A stretch of DNA of 16,032 bases from positions 1-16,032 of the forward strand of contig CAZENQ010000067.1 in assembly GCA_964513655.1 (NCBI GenBank), given 5' to 3'. The DNA comes from G020350405 sp964513655. GTDB taxonomy: Bacteria; Planctomycetota; Phycisphaerae; Sedimentisphaerales; Anaerobacaceae. The translations under genes were made by a program, and so were the position numbers. How positions within the stretch are numbered: the stretch's first letter is position 1; each line of letters begins with the position of its first letter. Below the pieces are notes generated by a model. That model did no database searches. It had not been told where the DNA came from and saw nothing but the letters and a program-made list of their open reading frames with translations. Below, one piece after another: positions 6,991 to 14,743 of the stretch.

Positions 6991-7958
6991 TTCCAAACCC
7001 CGTATATTTCTTTGCCGCAATCCGAACACCTGCCTTCTTTCAGCCTGTTCTTCAAAATTGTATAGCCACTGCGCTCAATCAGCAGTCCCTTGCACGCCGG
7101 ACAATATGTGTTCTGGCCGACCTTGTTGCGGATATTGCCTATATAGACGTAGTCCAGCCCCTCGCTCATCGCAATCTCTCGTGCCATGTCCAACGTCCTT
7201 GGCGAAGTCGCCGGCAAATGCCGCATCTTATATTTAGGAAAGAATCGGGAAAAATGCAGTGGTGTCTCCCCGCCGAGGTTCGATTTTATCCAGTGGCAGA
7301 GTTCCCGTATTTGTTCAGGCTTATCATTCAGTGTCGGAATAATCAGGTTCGTTACCTCAACAAGTATCCCGCTTGCCTTGGCCGTAATGAGAGCGTCTTG
7401 TACCGGCTTCAAAGTCCCTGAACAAACCTGCCGGTAAAAATCCTCCGTCATCCCCTTCAAGTCTATATTCGCCGCATCCACATATTCAAGCAATCGTTTC
7501 CATGGCTCTTCACATACATACCCAGCTGTCACAAGAACATTTCGTATACCGGCCCTGCGGGCTAGCTTCGCCGTGTCATAAGTGTATTCATAAAAAATTA
7601 TCGGGTCGGTATATGTATACGCCAGCGAAAGACAACGCTGTTTTATTGTTAAATCAACAAGTTTTTCAGGTGACAAAACATAAGCCGGGTTGTCCTCCGG
7701 ATTAGCCTGCGATATCTCCCAGTTCTGGCAGTTTCTGCAGTGAAGGTTACAGCCAACCGTTGCAATTGAAAGAATCTTGGTGCCGGGTAGAAAATGGAAA
7801 AGCGGCTTTTTCTCCATTGGGTCAGGGTGAATCGAGCAGGGGTGCCCATACACAACGGTTCGCAATACACCGTCAACATTTACCCTCACCCGACATTCGC
7901 CGCTTTGCCCGGGCTCAATCATACATTTCTTTGGGCATAGCTCGCATTGAACCGTCAA
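6987..7958 (-). CDS. amrS: AmmeMemoRadiSam system radical SAM enzyme
   Basis: A 323-aa cytoplasmic radical SAM enzyme. An N-terminal Cys cluster (Cys5, Cys8, Cys12, Cys22) leads to the 4Fe-4S/SAM motif CxxxCxxC at Cys70, Cys74, Cys77 (GCNLHCRNCQNW). The TIM-barrel body has AYTYTDPIIFYEY and NIDLKGMTEDFYRQ, typical of this subgroup and of pyruvate-formate-lyase-activase-like enzymes. A zinc-ribbon-like tail has CxxC at 286-289 and 311-314. The start is TTG at 7958, because TAA is the codon directly upstream and the next ATG (codon 13) would remove three of the N-terminal Cys; GAGG lies 6 nt before the TTG. It is the first gene of the four-gene block. In this family the radical SAM enzyme is always found near MEMO1 and AMMECR1 proteins; the reaction is not known. 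A rare start codon beside an in-frame stop suggests modest expression. Confidence 0.92.
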   Translation of the reverse strand: MTVQCELCPKKCMIEPGQSGECRVRVNVDGVLRTVVYGHPCSIHPDPMEKKPLFHFLPGTKILSIATVGCNLHCRNCQNWEISQANPEDNPAYVLSPEKLVDLTIKQRCLSLAYTYTDPIIFYEYTYDTAKLARRAGIRNVLVTAGYVCEEPWKRLLEYVDAANIDLKGMTEDFYRQVCSGTLKPVQDALITAKASGILVEVTNLIIPTLNDKPEQIRELCHWIKSNLGGETPLHFSRFFPKYKMRHLPATSPRTLDMAREIAMSEGLDYVYIGNIRNKVGQNTYCPACKGLLIERSGYTILKNRLKEGRCSDCGKEIYGVWK

Positions 7959-7976
7959 TTAAAGCCTCACTTCCTG

Positions 7977-8005
7977 CTTATACCATCCGGCAAAAAACCT
8001 GTCAC
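7977..8005 (-). promoter_or_regulatory. Candidate promoter for the AmmeMemoRadiSam block
   Basis: Read on the minus strand: GTGACA (8005-8000, 5 of 6 to -35), a 17-bp spacer and TATAAG (7982-7977, 5 of 6 to -10). Predicted initiation near 7970 leaves a leader of only about 12 nt before the TTG, with the GAGG at its very 5' end. Good match, awkward position. Confidence 0.35.
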
Positions 8006-8072
8006 AATAACCAATTATGCAGTGTTCAACATATTTTGACTGCTGAGCCAAACCGTACCAGCGGCTTATTCT

Positions 8073-8081
8073 ATTATAACA
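8073..8081 (-). promoter_or_regulatory. Candidate extended -10 promoter in the bat/AmmeMemoRadiSam gap
   Basis: Minus-strand TGTTATAAT (8081-8073) is a perfect -10 with an upstream TG. No good -35 is found at 16-18 bp, which extended -10 promoters can tolerate. It would start near 8066 and give a leader of about 108 nt to the radical SAM gene. The rest of the 7959-8108 gap shows no convincing terminator for the bat operon. Confidence 0.4.
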
Positions 8082-8108
8082 GATTCTTACCTAATCCGGG
8101 TGGCAATA

Positions 8109-8927
8109 TCAAATCAGTTCCGCCCCAGTCTCAGGTATCCAGCCCTCGCTGCCGTCGAAAAGCATTATATGGAACCAACCCGGCCGCCGCTCAAGCAAAT
8201 CAAACTCCGTCCCCGAATGCAGCGGGGCCTTGAAGCTCGCGGGGTAATTTTGACCATCTCCCTGCCGGGCGACAACCTCTTCGGCTGTAATAACGCCACA
8301 AACCATCCTCGTCTGACTGCGAGCGTCTAAAACAACAGAGACAATAAAACAGACCAGCAAAATACCGCAAATAGCCGCCGCAGTGGTTCCCGTAGCAGTC
8401 CGGCCAAACCATACCATTACTGTAAAGATGATACAAACGATGGCAAAAAAGACGCACGTAACTACAAATTTGGTCTTAATGGAGAAATCATAATGCCAGA
8501 AAAACAAAGTCTGCAAAACACGTTTCTCAGTTTCCAGCTTAACCTTGTCTATTCGCCTGCTGCGCGCAAAAGACAGATTCTTTTGAATGTTTGCATCGGC
8601 GCCATCCAGTCTCTCAGCCCGACGATAATTTAAAATCGCCTTGCCAAGTTCTCCCTTGAGCAAATATGCATTCCCAAGGTTATAATAAAGCTTGGCGTTC
8701 TTTATTTCACTGTCATTTATGATTTTTTCGTAGCAAAGTACTGCCGTCTCGTAGAGCCTTTCGGCTTGGTCCGGGTCCTTGGTAATGGAATTTGCACTTC
8801 GGAACGCTTCGTTTGCTTGATTGAAAAGTGAGTGTATCTGCTCCGGCGAAAGCCGGTCTGTCGCTCCAGCCATAGACTCAAATAAAAGCGAACCAATTAG
8901 TACGACCAGAAAGTGTCTGACATTCAT
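8109..8927 (-). CDS. batE: BatE-like TPR/SH3 membrane protein
   Basis: A 272-aa protein: signal peptide 1-22 (ends MAGA before Thr23), TPR-type helical repeats about 30-130 (YYNLGNAYLLKGELGKAILNYRRA is the clearest), two membrane helices (154-175 and 180-201), and a bacterial SH3-like domain (about 211-272; GWFHIMLFDGSEGWIP). This layout is that of BatE, the last member of Bat (Bacteroides aerotolerance-type) operons. Its ATG overlaps the stop of batD (ATGA). TPR and SH3 domains both serve protein or peptidoglycan contacts, fitting a scaffold at the membrane. The 150-bp gap after it marks the end of the bat genes. Confidence 0.85.
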   Translation of the reverse strand: MNVRHFLVVLIGSLLFESMAGATDRLSPEQIHSLFNQANEAFRSANSITKDPDQAERLYETAVLCYEKIINDSEIKNAKLYYNLGNAYLLKGELGKAILNYRRAERLDGADANIQKNLSFARSRRIDKVKLETEKRVLQTLFFWHYDFSIKTKFVVTCVFFAIVCIIFTVMVWFGRTATGTTAAAICGILLVCFIVSVVLDARSQTRMVCGVITAEEVVARQGDGQNYPASFKAPLHSGTEFDLLERRPGWFHIMLFDGSEGWIPETGAELI

Positions 8928-10759
8928 TTCTTAGACTTCTTTTCGATACTGCGAACAAGTGATACTACTTCTTTGATTTGAGCGGCCTCGATATTGATCT
9001 CGATGGATGCGTAATGCGTCGCTTCGCACTCTGATACAATATCCCTGAATCTTTCCGCGGTCTGCTCATCTTGTGTGGCAGAGACTATTGTTTCATGACA
9101 ATCATCGGCGGTAAGCGACCCGGTGGTTCTATCAAAGCGCTCACCGAGATATTGCTTCATCGTCCCAACAAGTAACTTACACCGCTGTCGGGAGTTCGCA
9201 GATACGACCCTCTTTAGCTGTCGAACGGCTTTGCCACACGCCTGCCGCCTGCGCTTCATCGCCTTTTTTTCAGGAGTCGTGTGCGTAGAAAGCTTAATCA
9301 GTGTGCTCAATACAAGCCCGGCCAAAGGCATCCCCCAAAGCACCGCATACCCCGGACTAACCACGGCCCCCAGCGGCGAGAAACCCTTGCCTCTTAAAAC
9401 ATCAAGGCCTTCGTAATTCGCTGAAAGCCCCTTCTTTATCGCCTCAACCTCCTTGTTTATCGGCGCAAAGTCCCGGCCTTCCAAATCCGCGCCCGTCAGT
9501 ATTTTAGTCGGTGCAACTTCCAGTTTAATCGCCTCGGTTTCTGCAACTATATACTCCCCCTTGTCCGGGTTGAAAAACGCCAGCGGAATTGGCGGTATCG
9601 CAGTCACCTTGTCGTTATTGGCTCGTATCGTTTGTGTAAAGACTTTGAATCCGTCTTCGATGCTTGGAGATGCCCGCTGCGACGGAATCTTAAAGTTCTC
9701 CGCCAGTTCAGGAATTTGCTCAAGCGCAGGCCACTGCACGGGTTTTAAGTACTTACTGCCCCCGACTTTAACGGTCAGCGTAATTGGATCACCCACATTA
9801 ATATTAGTCGGCGTCGCTGACGCCGAAATCATATAACGTCCGACCAAACCATAAAATTGCACCGGCGTACCATCTTCAGGCAAAGGCAGTACCGCAAGCT
9901 CTATAGGGGCCGAGCTTACCATAAAACGCTTGTACTCGCTTCGCGAACGAAAAAAATCACCAAAGAAACGGTCACGTGACCGCACCCGGCCGACCGCCAC
10001 ATCTGCTGAAACACTTGTTGGCTCGATTTGTAGCCTACCCGCGCGCTTCGGGATAATAATCTTGCTGAAAGAAAGCAGGTAAGAGTCCCTGCCTTTATGA
10101 ACTGCGCGACCTTGAGTGACATATACTGGTTCCGGTATTGCCGTACTTAGACGGAATTGTTTGGCACGAGGGTCGATAACATCCGGGTCTTCAAAGTAAA
10201 AGAGGGCGCTATTAAAAACAGGAACGTTGAACTGAGGGTCACTAATATCAGCTGAGTAGTAAAAGTTAACCACCATCATAACCGGCTGACCAACATAACA
10301 TTGTTGCTCTGATAGTTTAACTTCAAGGTCCAGCTTGTCAGTAGTCCCGGGCTTTAGAATGTTTACTTCCACCGGATTCGTCTGATAGGTCCTCCCGTCA
10401 AGAGCAACTGTCACCGGCGCTAGCTGTATCCGTCCCGCTTCGGCCGCTACAAGCAAATAGCTCATTACATACCGCTTAACGATGCTTCTCGTTGTCCTGC
10501 CGTTTACAATGCTTATCGAAGTCTGCGAGAGGTCCCTGTTACCCGCACTTTTCGGACCATATTGTGCTAACGGCGTCAGGTTGACTTTCCCCGGTTTATT
10601 TTCTCCATCAATGATGACATGGTATGTAAAACTCTCTCCAACATAAATATCTCTTGATGAATCAACCTGCGCAAAAACTGTTACCTGTGCCGAAGCGGAG
10701 CCTGACATGACCGCTGATACAGCAAAACAAACAGCAATATTTATCGTAAATGCTTTCAT
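8924..10759 (-). CDS. batD: BatD family protein
   Basis: A 611-aa exported, membrane-anchored protein. Residues 1-25 are a signal peptide (MKAFTINIAV, ends SASA before Gln25-Val26). The extracytoplasmic part has repeated beta-sandwich domains, with the BatD hallmarks VYVGESFTY-like (DIYVGESFTYHVIID), the later VGQPVMMVVNFYYS, and NVGDPITLTVKV. A single helix (about 471-491) precedes a basic cytoplasmic tail of about 120 residues. I chose the ATG at 10759: it starts the signal peptide and lies one base after the TAG of batC (TAG-T-ATG). The open frame continues 59 codons upstream, but that would overlap batC and bury the signal peptide. BatD is thought to act with the BatA/BatB von Willebrand proteins in envelope stress or envelope complex assembly; the molecular function is unknown. 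Confidence 0.88.
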   Translation of the reverse strand: MKAFTINIAVCFAVSAVMSGSASAQVTVFAQVDSSRDIYVGESFTYHVIIDGENKPGKVNLTPLAQYGPKSAGNRDLSQTSISIVNGRTTRSIVKRYVMSYLLVAAEAGRIQLAPVTVALDGRTYQTNPVEVNILKPGTTDKLDLEVKLSEQQCYVGQPVMMVVNFYYSADISDPQFNVPVFNSALFYFEDPDVIDPRAKQFRLSTAIPEPVYVTQGRAVHKGRDSYLLSFSKIIIPKRAGRLQIEPTSVSADVAVGRVRSRDRFFGDFFRSRSEYKRFMVSSAPIELAVLPLPEDGTPVQFYGLVGRYMISASATPTNINVGDPITLTVKVGGSKYLKPVQWPALEQIPELAENFKIPSQRASPSIEDGFKVFTQTIRANNDKVTAIPPIPLAFFNPDKGEYIVAETEAIKLEVAPTKILTGADLEGRDFAPINKEVEAIKKGLSANYEGLDVLRGKGFSPLGAVVSPGYAVLWGMPLAGLVLSTLIKLSTHTTPEKKAMKRRRQACGKAVRQLKRVVSANSRQRCKLLVGTMKQYLGERFDRTTGSLTADDCHETIVSATQDEQTAERFRDIVSECEATHYASIEINIEAAQIKEVVSLVRSIEKKSKK

Positions 10760-10760
10760 A

Positions 10761-11549
10761 CTACCAGTCTTTTTCAACTTTTTGCCAGCGGGCCCTCTGC
10801 AGCAGCTGTCTTTCCTTTCTCTGACGCTGTTCCTTATCAAGTATTTCCTGTGCAGTCGCATCAGGAGCATCGGCCTTTTGCTGCTCTTGCTTTTGCTCAC
10901 CCTGCTCATCTTGTCCCTCATTCGGGTCCTGTTCACCCATTTGCTGAGATTGGTCCTGCTGTGCTCCTTGTTGGTCCTGACTTTGCTGTTGCTGCTGTTG
11001 TGATTGATTAGGGTCCTGTGGCTGGTTTGGGTCTTGTTGTTGTTTCTGTTTGTTCAGCTGGTCGATAATGTCTTTTATAATCAGCCTGGCAACTTCAATA
11101 TTCTTCGCTGCTTTCTCATTTTCTGGCTCAATATCCAATACGCCCCGCCAAAAAACGATGCTCGTTTGTAAATTCTCTAGCGCCCTCTGCAGATTAGAAT
11201 CTTTCTGTTTCATTCCCTGTTGGAAATAGCTGTTGCCGAGATTGTACTTGGCCTTGGTCACCAGTTTCATATCCTTGCTCTCGGCTGCAACTTCTCTGTA
11301 CAAATCTTGCGCCTTCGCGAGGTCATCCAGTCGGTAGTAACTGTTCCCCTTATTGAATCTCGGCTCCAAAGCCTGTGGCTCGTCAATAAGAACCTCATTG
11401 TATTTGTTGATTGCCTCGCTGTAATTGCCCCGGCCGTATAGCTTGTTCCCATCTTGCAGCGAAACCCGCGCTGGCTCTCCCCAAACCTGTTGCATCAGCC
11501 CCAAAACAAGCAACACCACTATAATTATTTCAAGCTTTCTTACGTTCAC
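10761..11549 (-). CDS. batC: BatC-like TPR protein with Gln-rich linker
   Basis: A 262-aa protein. Residues 1-24 form a signal peptide or anchor. TPR repeats cover about 30-155 (GNKLYGRGNYSEAINKYNEVL, and KYNLGNSYFQQGM). A low-complexity Gln/Asp/Glu/Pro linker follows (about 167-228), then a charged helix ending in VEKDW; a terminal (V/D)KDW tail is typical of BatC-type proteins. The start is GTG at 11549, with GAGG 9 nt upstream, and it overlaps the end of batB by 20 bp. It sits between batB and batD. TPR repeats suggest a scaffold role for the vWA proteins. Confidence 0.82.
   Translation of the reverse strand: MNVRKLEIIIVVLLVLGLMQQVWGEPARVSLQDGNKLYGRGNYSEAINKYNEVLIDEPQALEPRFNKGNSYYRLDDLAKAQDLYREVAAESKDMKLVTKAKYNLGNSYFQQGMKQKDSNLQRALENLQTSIVFWRGVLDIEPENEKAAKNIEVARLIIKDIIDQLNKQKQQQDPNQPQDPNQSQQQQQQSQDQQGAQQDQSQQMGEQDPNEGQDEQGEQKQEQQKADAPDATAQEILDKEQRQRKERQLLQRARWQKVEKDW
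10866..11051. repeat. Low-complexity Gln/DPN-rich segment inside batC
   Basis: About 60 codons are dominated by Gln (CAG/CAA), with three DPN units and QSQ/QDQ runs (GGGTCCTG recurs on the plus strand at the DPN units). It codes for a flexible linker and is a likely site of length variation by slippage between strains. Confidence 0.7.
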
Positions 11550-12543
11550 TTATCAGCGCCTCACAAATAATAAGTCCAATGCCTAACGCCAGAAATATCT
11601 GGAATTTCTCATCATATCTCATCATTGTCACCGATTCCAGTTCGCGTTTCTCTGCTGAGTCGATGAGTTTGGTGTAAATTTCCCCTAAATCCAAAGTCGT
11701 CCCCGGTTCAACCGACAAATACTTGCCGCCGTCTGTTGCATAGACAACTTTGCGCAGCGTATCTGCATCAAGCTTCGACCAGACTTCCGCACCGTTATAC
11801 TTCAAAAACGTCTTCCTGCCGTCCGCCTCCGTAATCGGAATCCGCGAACCTTCTGCTTCATCACCCAGCCCGATTGCAATTATTCTTATCCCCTCCGTTG
11901 TCGCCTTTTCAGCAGCCTGCTCAGGAAAACTCTCATGGTCTTCACCGTCAGTAATCAATATTACATCTTTGTATTCACGGCTCTGCCTGTCGAACACCTC
12001 TTCAGTGGCCTTGCGAATCGCATCACCTATCATTGTGCCGCCTCTGCTGGTGCTCTCAGTCGATATATCAGCCAGAACCATTCTAACAAAAGCATAATCC
12101 TGCGTCAGCGGGCACTTAACCGAAGTATTGCCCGCAAACGTAACAATACCGATCCTATCACCCTTAAGTCTTTCCAGCAGGTCCCTCACCGCTATCTTCG
12201 AACGTTCGAGCCTGCTCGGCTTGATATCTTCTGCCAGCATCGACCTGGACGTATCCAATAATATGACTACATCTCTGCCTATTCGTTTGATTTTCTGAGC
12301 TTGTGGATTCCATTTCGGTTCGGTCAATGCTGCCACAATAGTCACAAAAGCGGCGATTAGCAAAAACGCCTTGAATACTTGCTTTTTCAAACTCACCGAC
12401 GTGTTGATTTTTTTGAGCATCTCGTTACTGGCCAATACCCTGAGTGCCCTGGCCTTTCGCCAAAAGCACCATACGTAAGTCGGCAACAGCACCACCGGCA
12501 CCGTAAATAACAGCCACAATGCTCTGTCATTTCCAAGGTTCAT
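11530..12543 (-). CDS. batB: BatB-like von Willebrand factor A membrane protein
   Basis: A 337-aa protein. Two N-terminal membrane helices (about 8-26 and 59-75) precede a von Willebrand A domain with a full MIDAS site: DTSRS at 97-101, Thr170 (GGTMIGDAI) and Asp199 (ITDGED). A C-terminal helix (FLALGIGLIICEAL) follows. The metal site implies Mg2+-dependent protein binding. It lies directly after batA, 19 bp apart from this start, and overlaps batC by 20 bp. I use the ATG at 12543; a TTG at 12558 would add five residues and has GAGG only 2 nt away, so it is less likely but not excluded. The two paired vWA genes (this and batA) are the core of the Bat operon. Confidence 0.85.
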   Translation of the reverse strand: MNLGNDRALWLLFTVPVVLLPTYVWCFWRKARALRVLASNEMLKKINTSVSLKKQVFKAFLLIAAFVTIVAALTEPKWNPQAQKIKRIGRDVVILLDTSRSMLAEDIKPSRLERSKIAVRDLLERLKGDRIGIVTFAGNTSVKCPLTQDYAFVRMVLADISTESTSRGGTMIGDAIRKATEEVFDRQSREYKDVILITDGEDHESFPEQAAEKATTEGIRIIAIGLGDEAEGSRIPITEADGRKTFLKYNGAEVWSKLDADTLRKVVYATDGGKYLSVEPGTTLDLGEIYTKLIDSAEKRELESVTMMRYDEKFQIFLALGIGLIICEALISERKKA

Positions 12544-12562
12544 AATTGCTCTTGTCAATACC

Positions 12563-13657
12563 TCACGGTATCTTGCGAAATACTGTGCAACCTGCTAACA
12601 TCCCCAAACCCAACACCAAAAGTGCTCCCAGCGTCCAGGGACCAAAACGCTCGGCATACTGCGTATACTGAATAGATTTGACTTCAGTCTTCTCGAGGCT
12701 GTCGATTTTTTCGACAATCCCCCTGAGGGCCTTTGCATCATCCGCCCGGCCGTAAAACCCGCCCGTCCTTTCCGCAATCGCCTTGAGCAAACGTTCATCA
12801 AGGTCTTCCCGCGTCGGCATCTTGAACGTTCCCATCATCGTCTGAATGGTTGTGTACGCCTGGGCAGAACCAATCCCGACCGTATATATTTTTATGCCCC
12901 ATTCCTTCGCTAATTCAGCTGCCTCCAGAGGGTCATATTCACCCATGTTATTCCGCCCGTCTGTCAATAAAACAATCACCTTGCTCTTTATCTTAAAGCC
13001 GCTCTCCTCAGAGCTGCCCGAGAGCTCCTCATCGTCTAATCCTAACTGTGTTCGTCTCTGCTCAATTTCCTCTTCAGCCTTTCGCAGCCGGGCAGCCGCT
13101 AATCCAATCGCGTCACCAATCGCAGTACCATCCTCGCTGCGAAGCCTCACAATCTCCGTCTTTTTCAAAAACTCAAGTAGTACATTATGACTGTGTACCA
13201 GAGGACACATAGTATCAGCATACCGGGCAAACGTAACCAGCCCTATAAGGTCACTGCTCCTGCCGCCCAACTCCTTCTCGTCTCCCCCGATAAAGTCGGA
13301 AAGAACCTCTTTAACGACTCCCAAGCGGTTCAGCTTCTCGCCATAATAATCCATCTCCGTCTGCATACTGCCTGAGCGGTCGACAACAACTTCTATTGCC
13401 ACTCCCTCGGTGGATATTTCCGACAGTACCGTTCCTTTTCGCGGACGGGCAAGGGCAATTATCAATAGACCCAGACACACCCACCTTGCCGCTGTCAGCA
13501 ATGGCCTCAGCCTTAGCCGCCACGAGACAAGACAACCTTTCACATTCGTCAGGCTCGGAAATCTCACCGCCGCAGTCCGCCTCCTTCGAACCGTCAGATA
13601 TACCATGACCGGCAGAACTAAAAGTAACAACAATGCCCACGGAAAATACAACTGCAT
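12563..13657 (-). CDS. batA: BatA-like von Willebrand factor A membrane protein
   Basis: A 364-aa protein. Two helices (about 5-22 and 53-70) flank a basic loop, then a von Willebrand A domain with MIDAS motif DRSGS at 93-97, Thr178 (DGTAIGDAI) and Asp233 (LLTDGRNN), then a C-terminal membrane helix (WTLGALLVLGLGMLAGC). An acidic insert at about 195-222 (EEIEQRRTQLGLDDEELSGS) lies between the Thr and Asp parts of the site. The ATG abuts the TAA of the upstream gene (TAA-ATG) with GGGAG 7 nt before it (13665-13669). First vWA gene in transcription order, hence batA; batA and batB naming is by position. Confidence 0.88.
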   Translation of the reverse strand: MQLYFPWALLLLLVLPVMVYLTVRRRRTAAVRFPSLTNVKGCLVSWRLRLRPLLTAARWVCLGLLIIALARPRKGTVLSEISTEGVAIEVVVDRSGSMQTEMDYYGEKLNRLGVVKEVLSDFIGGDEKELGGRSSDLIGLVTFARYADTMCPLVHSHNVLLEFLKKTEIVRLRSEDGTAIGDAIGLAAARLRKAEEEIEQRRTQLGLDDEELSGSSEESGFKIKSKVIVLLTDGRNNMGEYDPLEAAELAKEWGIKIYTVGIGSAQAYTTIQTMMGTFKMPTREDLDERLLKAIAERTGGFYGRADDAKALRGIVEKIDSLEKTEVKSIQYTQYAERFGPWTLGALLVLGLGMLAGCTVFRKIP

Positions 13658-14725
13658 TTATACGCTCCCAACTTCTATGGTTTCTTCCCTCTCGACCCTC
13701 TCTGTTACGTCAATCTTCCGCTCGTCAGACTTGGTTTTCTCTATAAAATCCTTGACCAAATCGAACGTTCGCTGAATCTGCTCACTCGTCGGGTTGTATT
13801 TTGCAAACTTTACAAGGTCACAATGCTTTAGAAACTCTCCCACGCTTTCCTTGTCGGATGCAGAAAGGATATCCGTCCATTGAAGCTCAACCAGAAATTC
13901 TTCAGTAGTTCTCTCCGGTGCCCGTAACTTGAAACGATGTTCGATATAATGCCTGAGAATATCGCTGATGCGTTCGTAAAATTCCTTCAATTTTCCCGCA
14001 TTTACCAGGTCATCTTTGACCAAAGCCCGCAGACGCTCATATGCAATCTCGTGAGCGGGTTTGAAGATTCTGATAAGTTTGTCCAAGCGTCTCCGCCGCA
14101 AATAATACCACCCGGCCACAGAAGCGCCAATAACACCCACCGAGCCGAGTACCCAAAACCACAGGTATGAAGCCTGCTGGGGCATCTCGACAACATCTTC
14201 AATATCCACTATCACCAACTCTCCCCGCTGCTCACCCAAAAGGGAAGTAACCTCAACATCTATTGGCTCAGTCGTAAGTTCATATTGCTTTTCTTCCACA
14301 TCATTTGGCTCATGAAATTCAAACGTAAAGGCCGGCACTGCGTAGGTCCCCGACAAAAAAGGCTCAAGCCGATACCTGTATGTACTGACAACATTGTTGT
14401 TTGGGTCAAGCTTATTACCTAAATTATCCCAATCGACAATCCCAAAACTCTCGAGTAACTTGTCGACCTTCGGCATCTGCACCTCATAATTCCCCTCAAT
14501 TGTCGCTTCCAGTTCCAGCAGAACAGTCTCCGCTATGGTCATCTTGCCCTTGTCAAGCCGCACATGAACAGTCAACGGCCCGCGCTCATACACTTTATCA
14601 ATTTCAAATTCCACCTTCTCCGATTTAGTAGCCGTGCCTTCTTCACAACCTGCGCACGCCAAAAGCAACCCCCAGCAAACAAGCGAAGCTAAAACGATAC
14701 AGTTTTTCGCTGAATTTCCCGTCAT
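13658..14725 (-). CDS. Lipoprotein-like DUF4381-type Bat operon protein
   Basis: A 355-aa protein. The N-terminus has a hydrophobic signal ending in LLLACAGC; Cys24 or Cys27 could be lipidated, though neither is a perfect lipobox. Residues 38-165 form a beta-rich domain resembling a single BatD-type repeat (MTIAETVLLELEATIEG). One helix (187-209) is followed by RRRR, so the rest is cytoplasmic. Residues 225-320 resemble the DUF4381 helical region (KEFYERISDILRHYIEHRF and APERTTEEF). The DUF4381 protein is a usual member of MoxR/Bat operons, just before the vWA genes, as here. A signal-like start plus an internal helix with a cytoplasmic tail means both ends of the protein could contact different partners. 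It follows the isomerase gene after 18 bp. Confidence 0.72.
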   Translation of the reverse strand: MTGNSAKNCIVLASLVCWGLLLACAGCEEGTATKSEKVEFEIDKVYERGPLTVHVRLDKGKMTIAETVLLELEATIEGNYEVQMPKVDKLLESFGIVDWDNLGNKLDPNNNVVSTYRYRLEPFLSGTYAVPAFTFEFHEPNDVEEKQYELTTEPIDVEVTSLLGEQRGELVIVDIEDVVEMPQQASYLWFWVLGSVGVIGASVAGWYYLRRRRLDKLIRIFKPAHEIAYERLRALVKDDLVNAGKLKEFYERISDILRHYIEHRFKLRAPERTTEEFLVELQWTDILSASDKESVGEFLKHCDLVKFAKYNPTSEQIQRTFDLVKDFIEKTKSDERKIDVTERVEREETIEVGSV

Positions 14726-14743
14726 ACTCTTTGGCGCAACTCC

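Noticed and set aside
8041..8072. Terminator hairpin after batE
   Set aside because: Only 4-5 bp stems could be drawn (such as AGCC/GGCT), with no T-run in the right place.
10760..10936. 59-codon N-terminal extension of batD
   Set aside because: It lies within batC, is rich in Arg/Lys/Ser with no domain, and would place the clear signal peptide inside the protein. The ATG at 10759 follows the batC stop by one base.
10866..11051. Gln-rich tract as a prion-like or CRISPR-like repeat array
   Set aside because: The units are irregular and in frame; a flexible linker in a BatC-type protein explains it.
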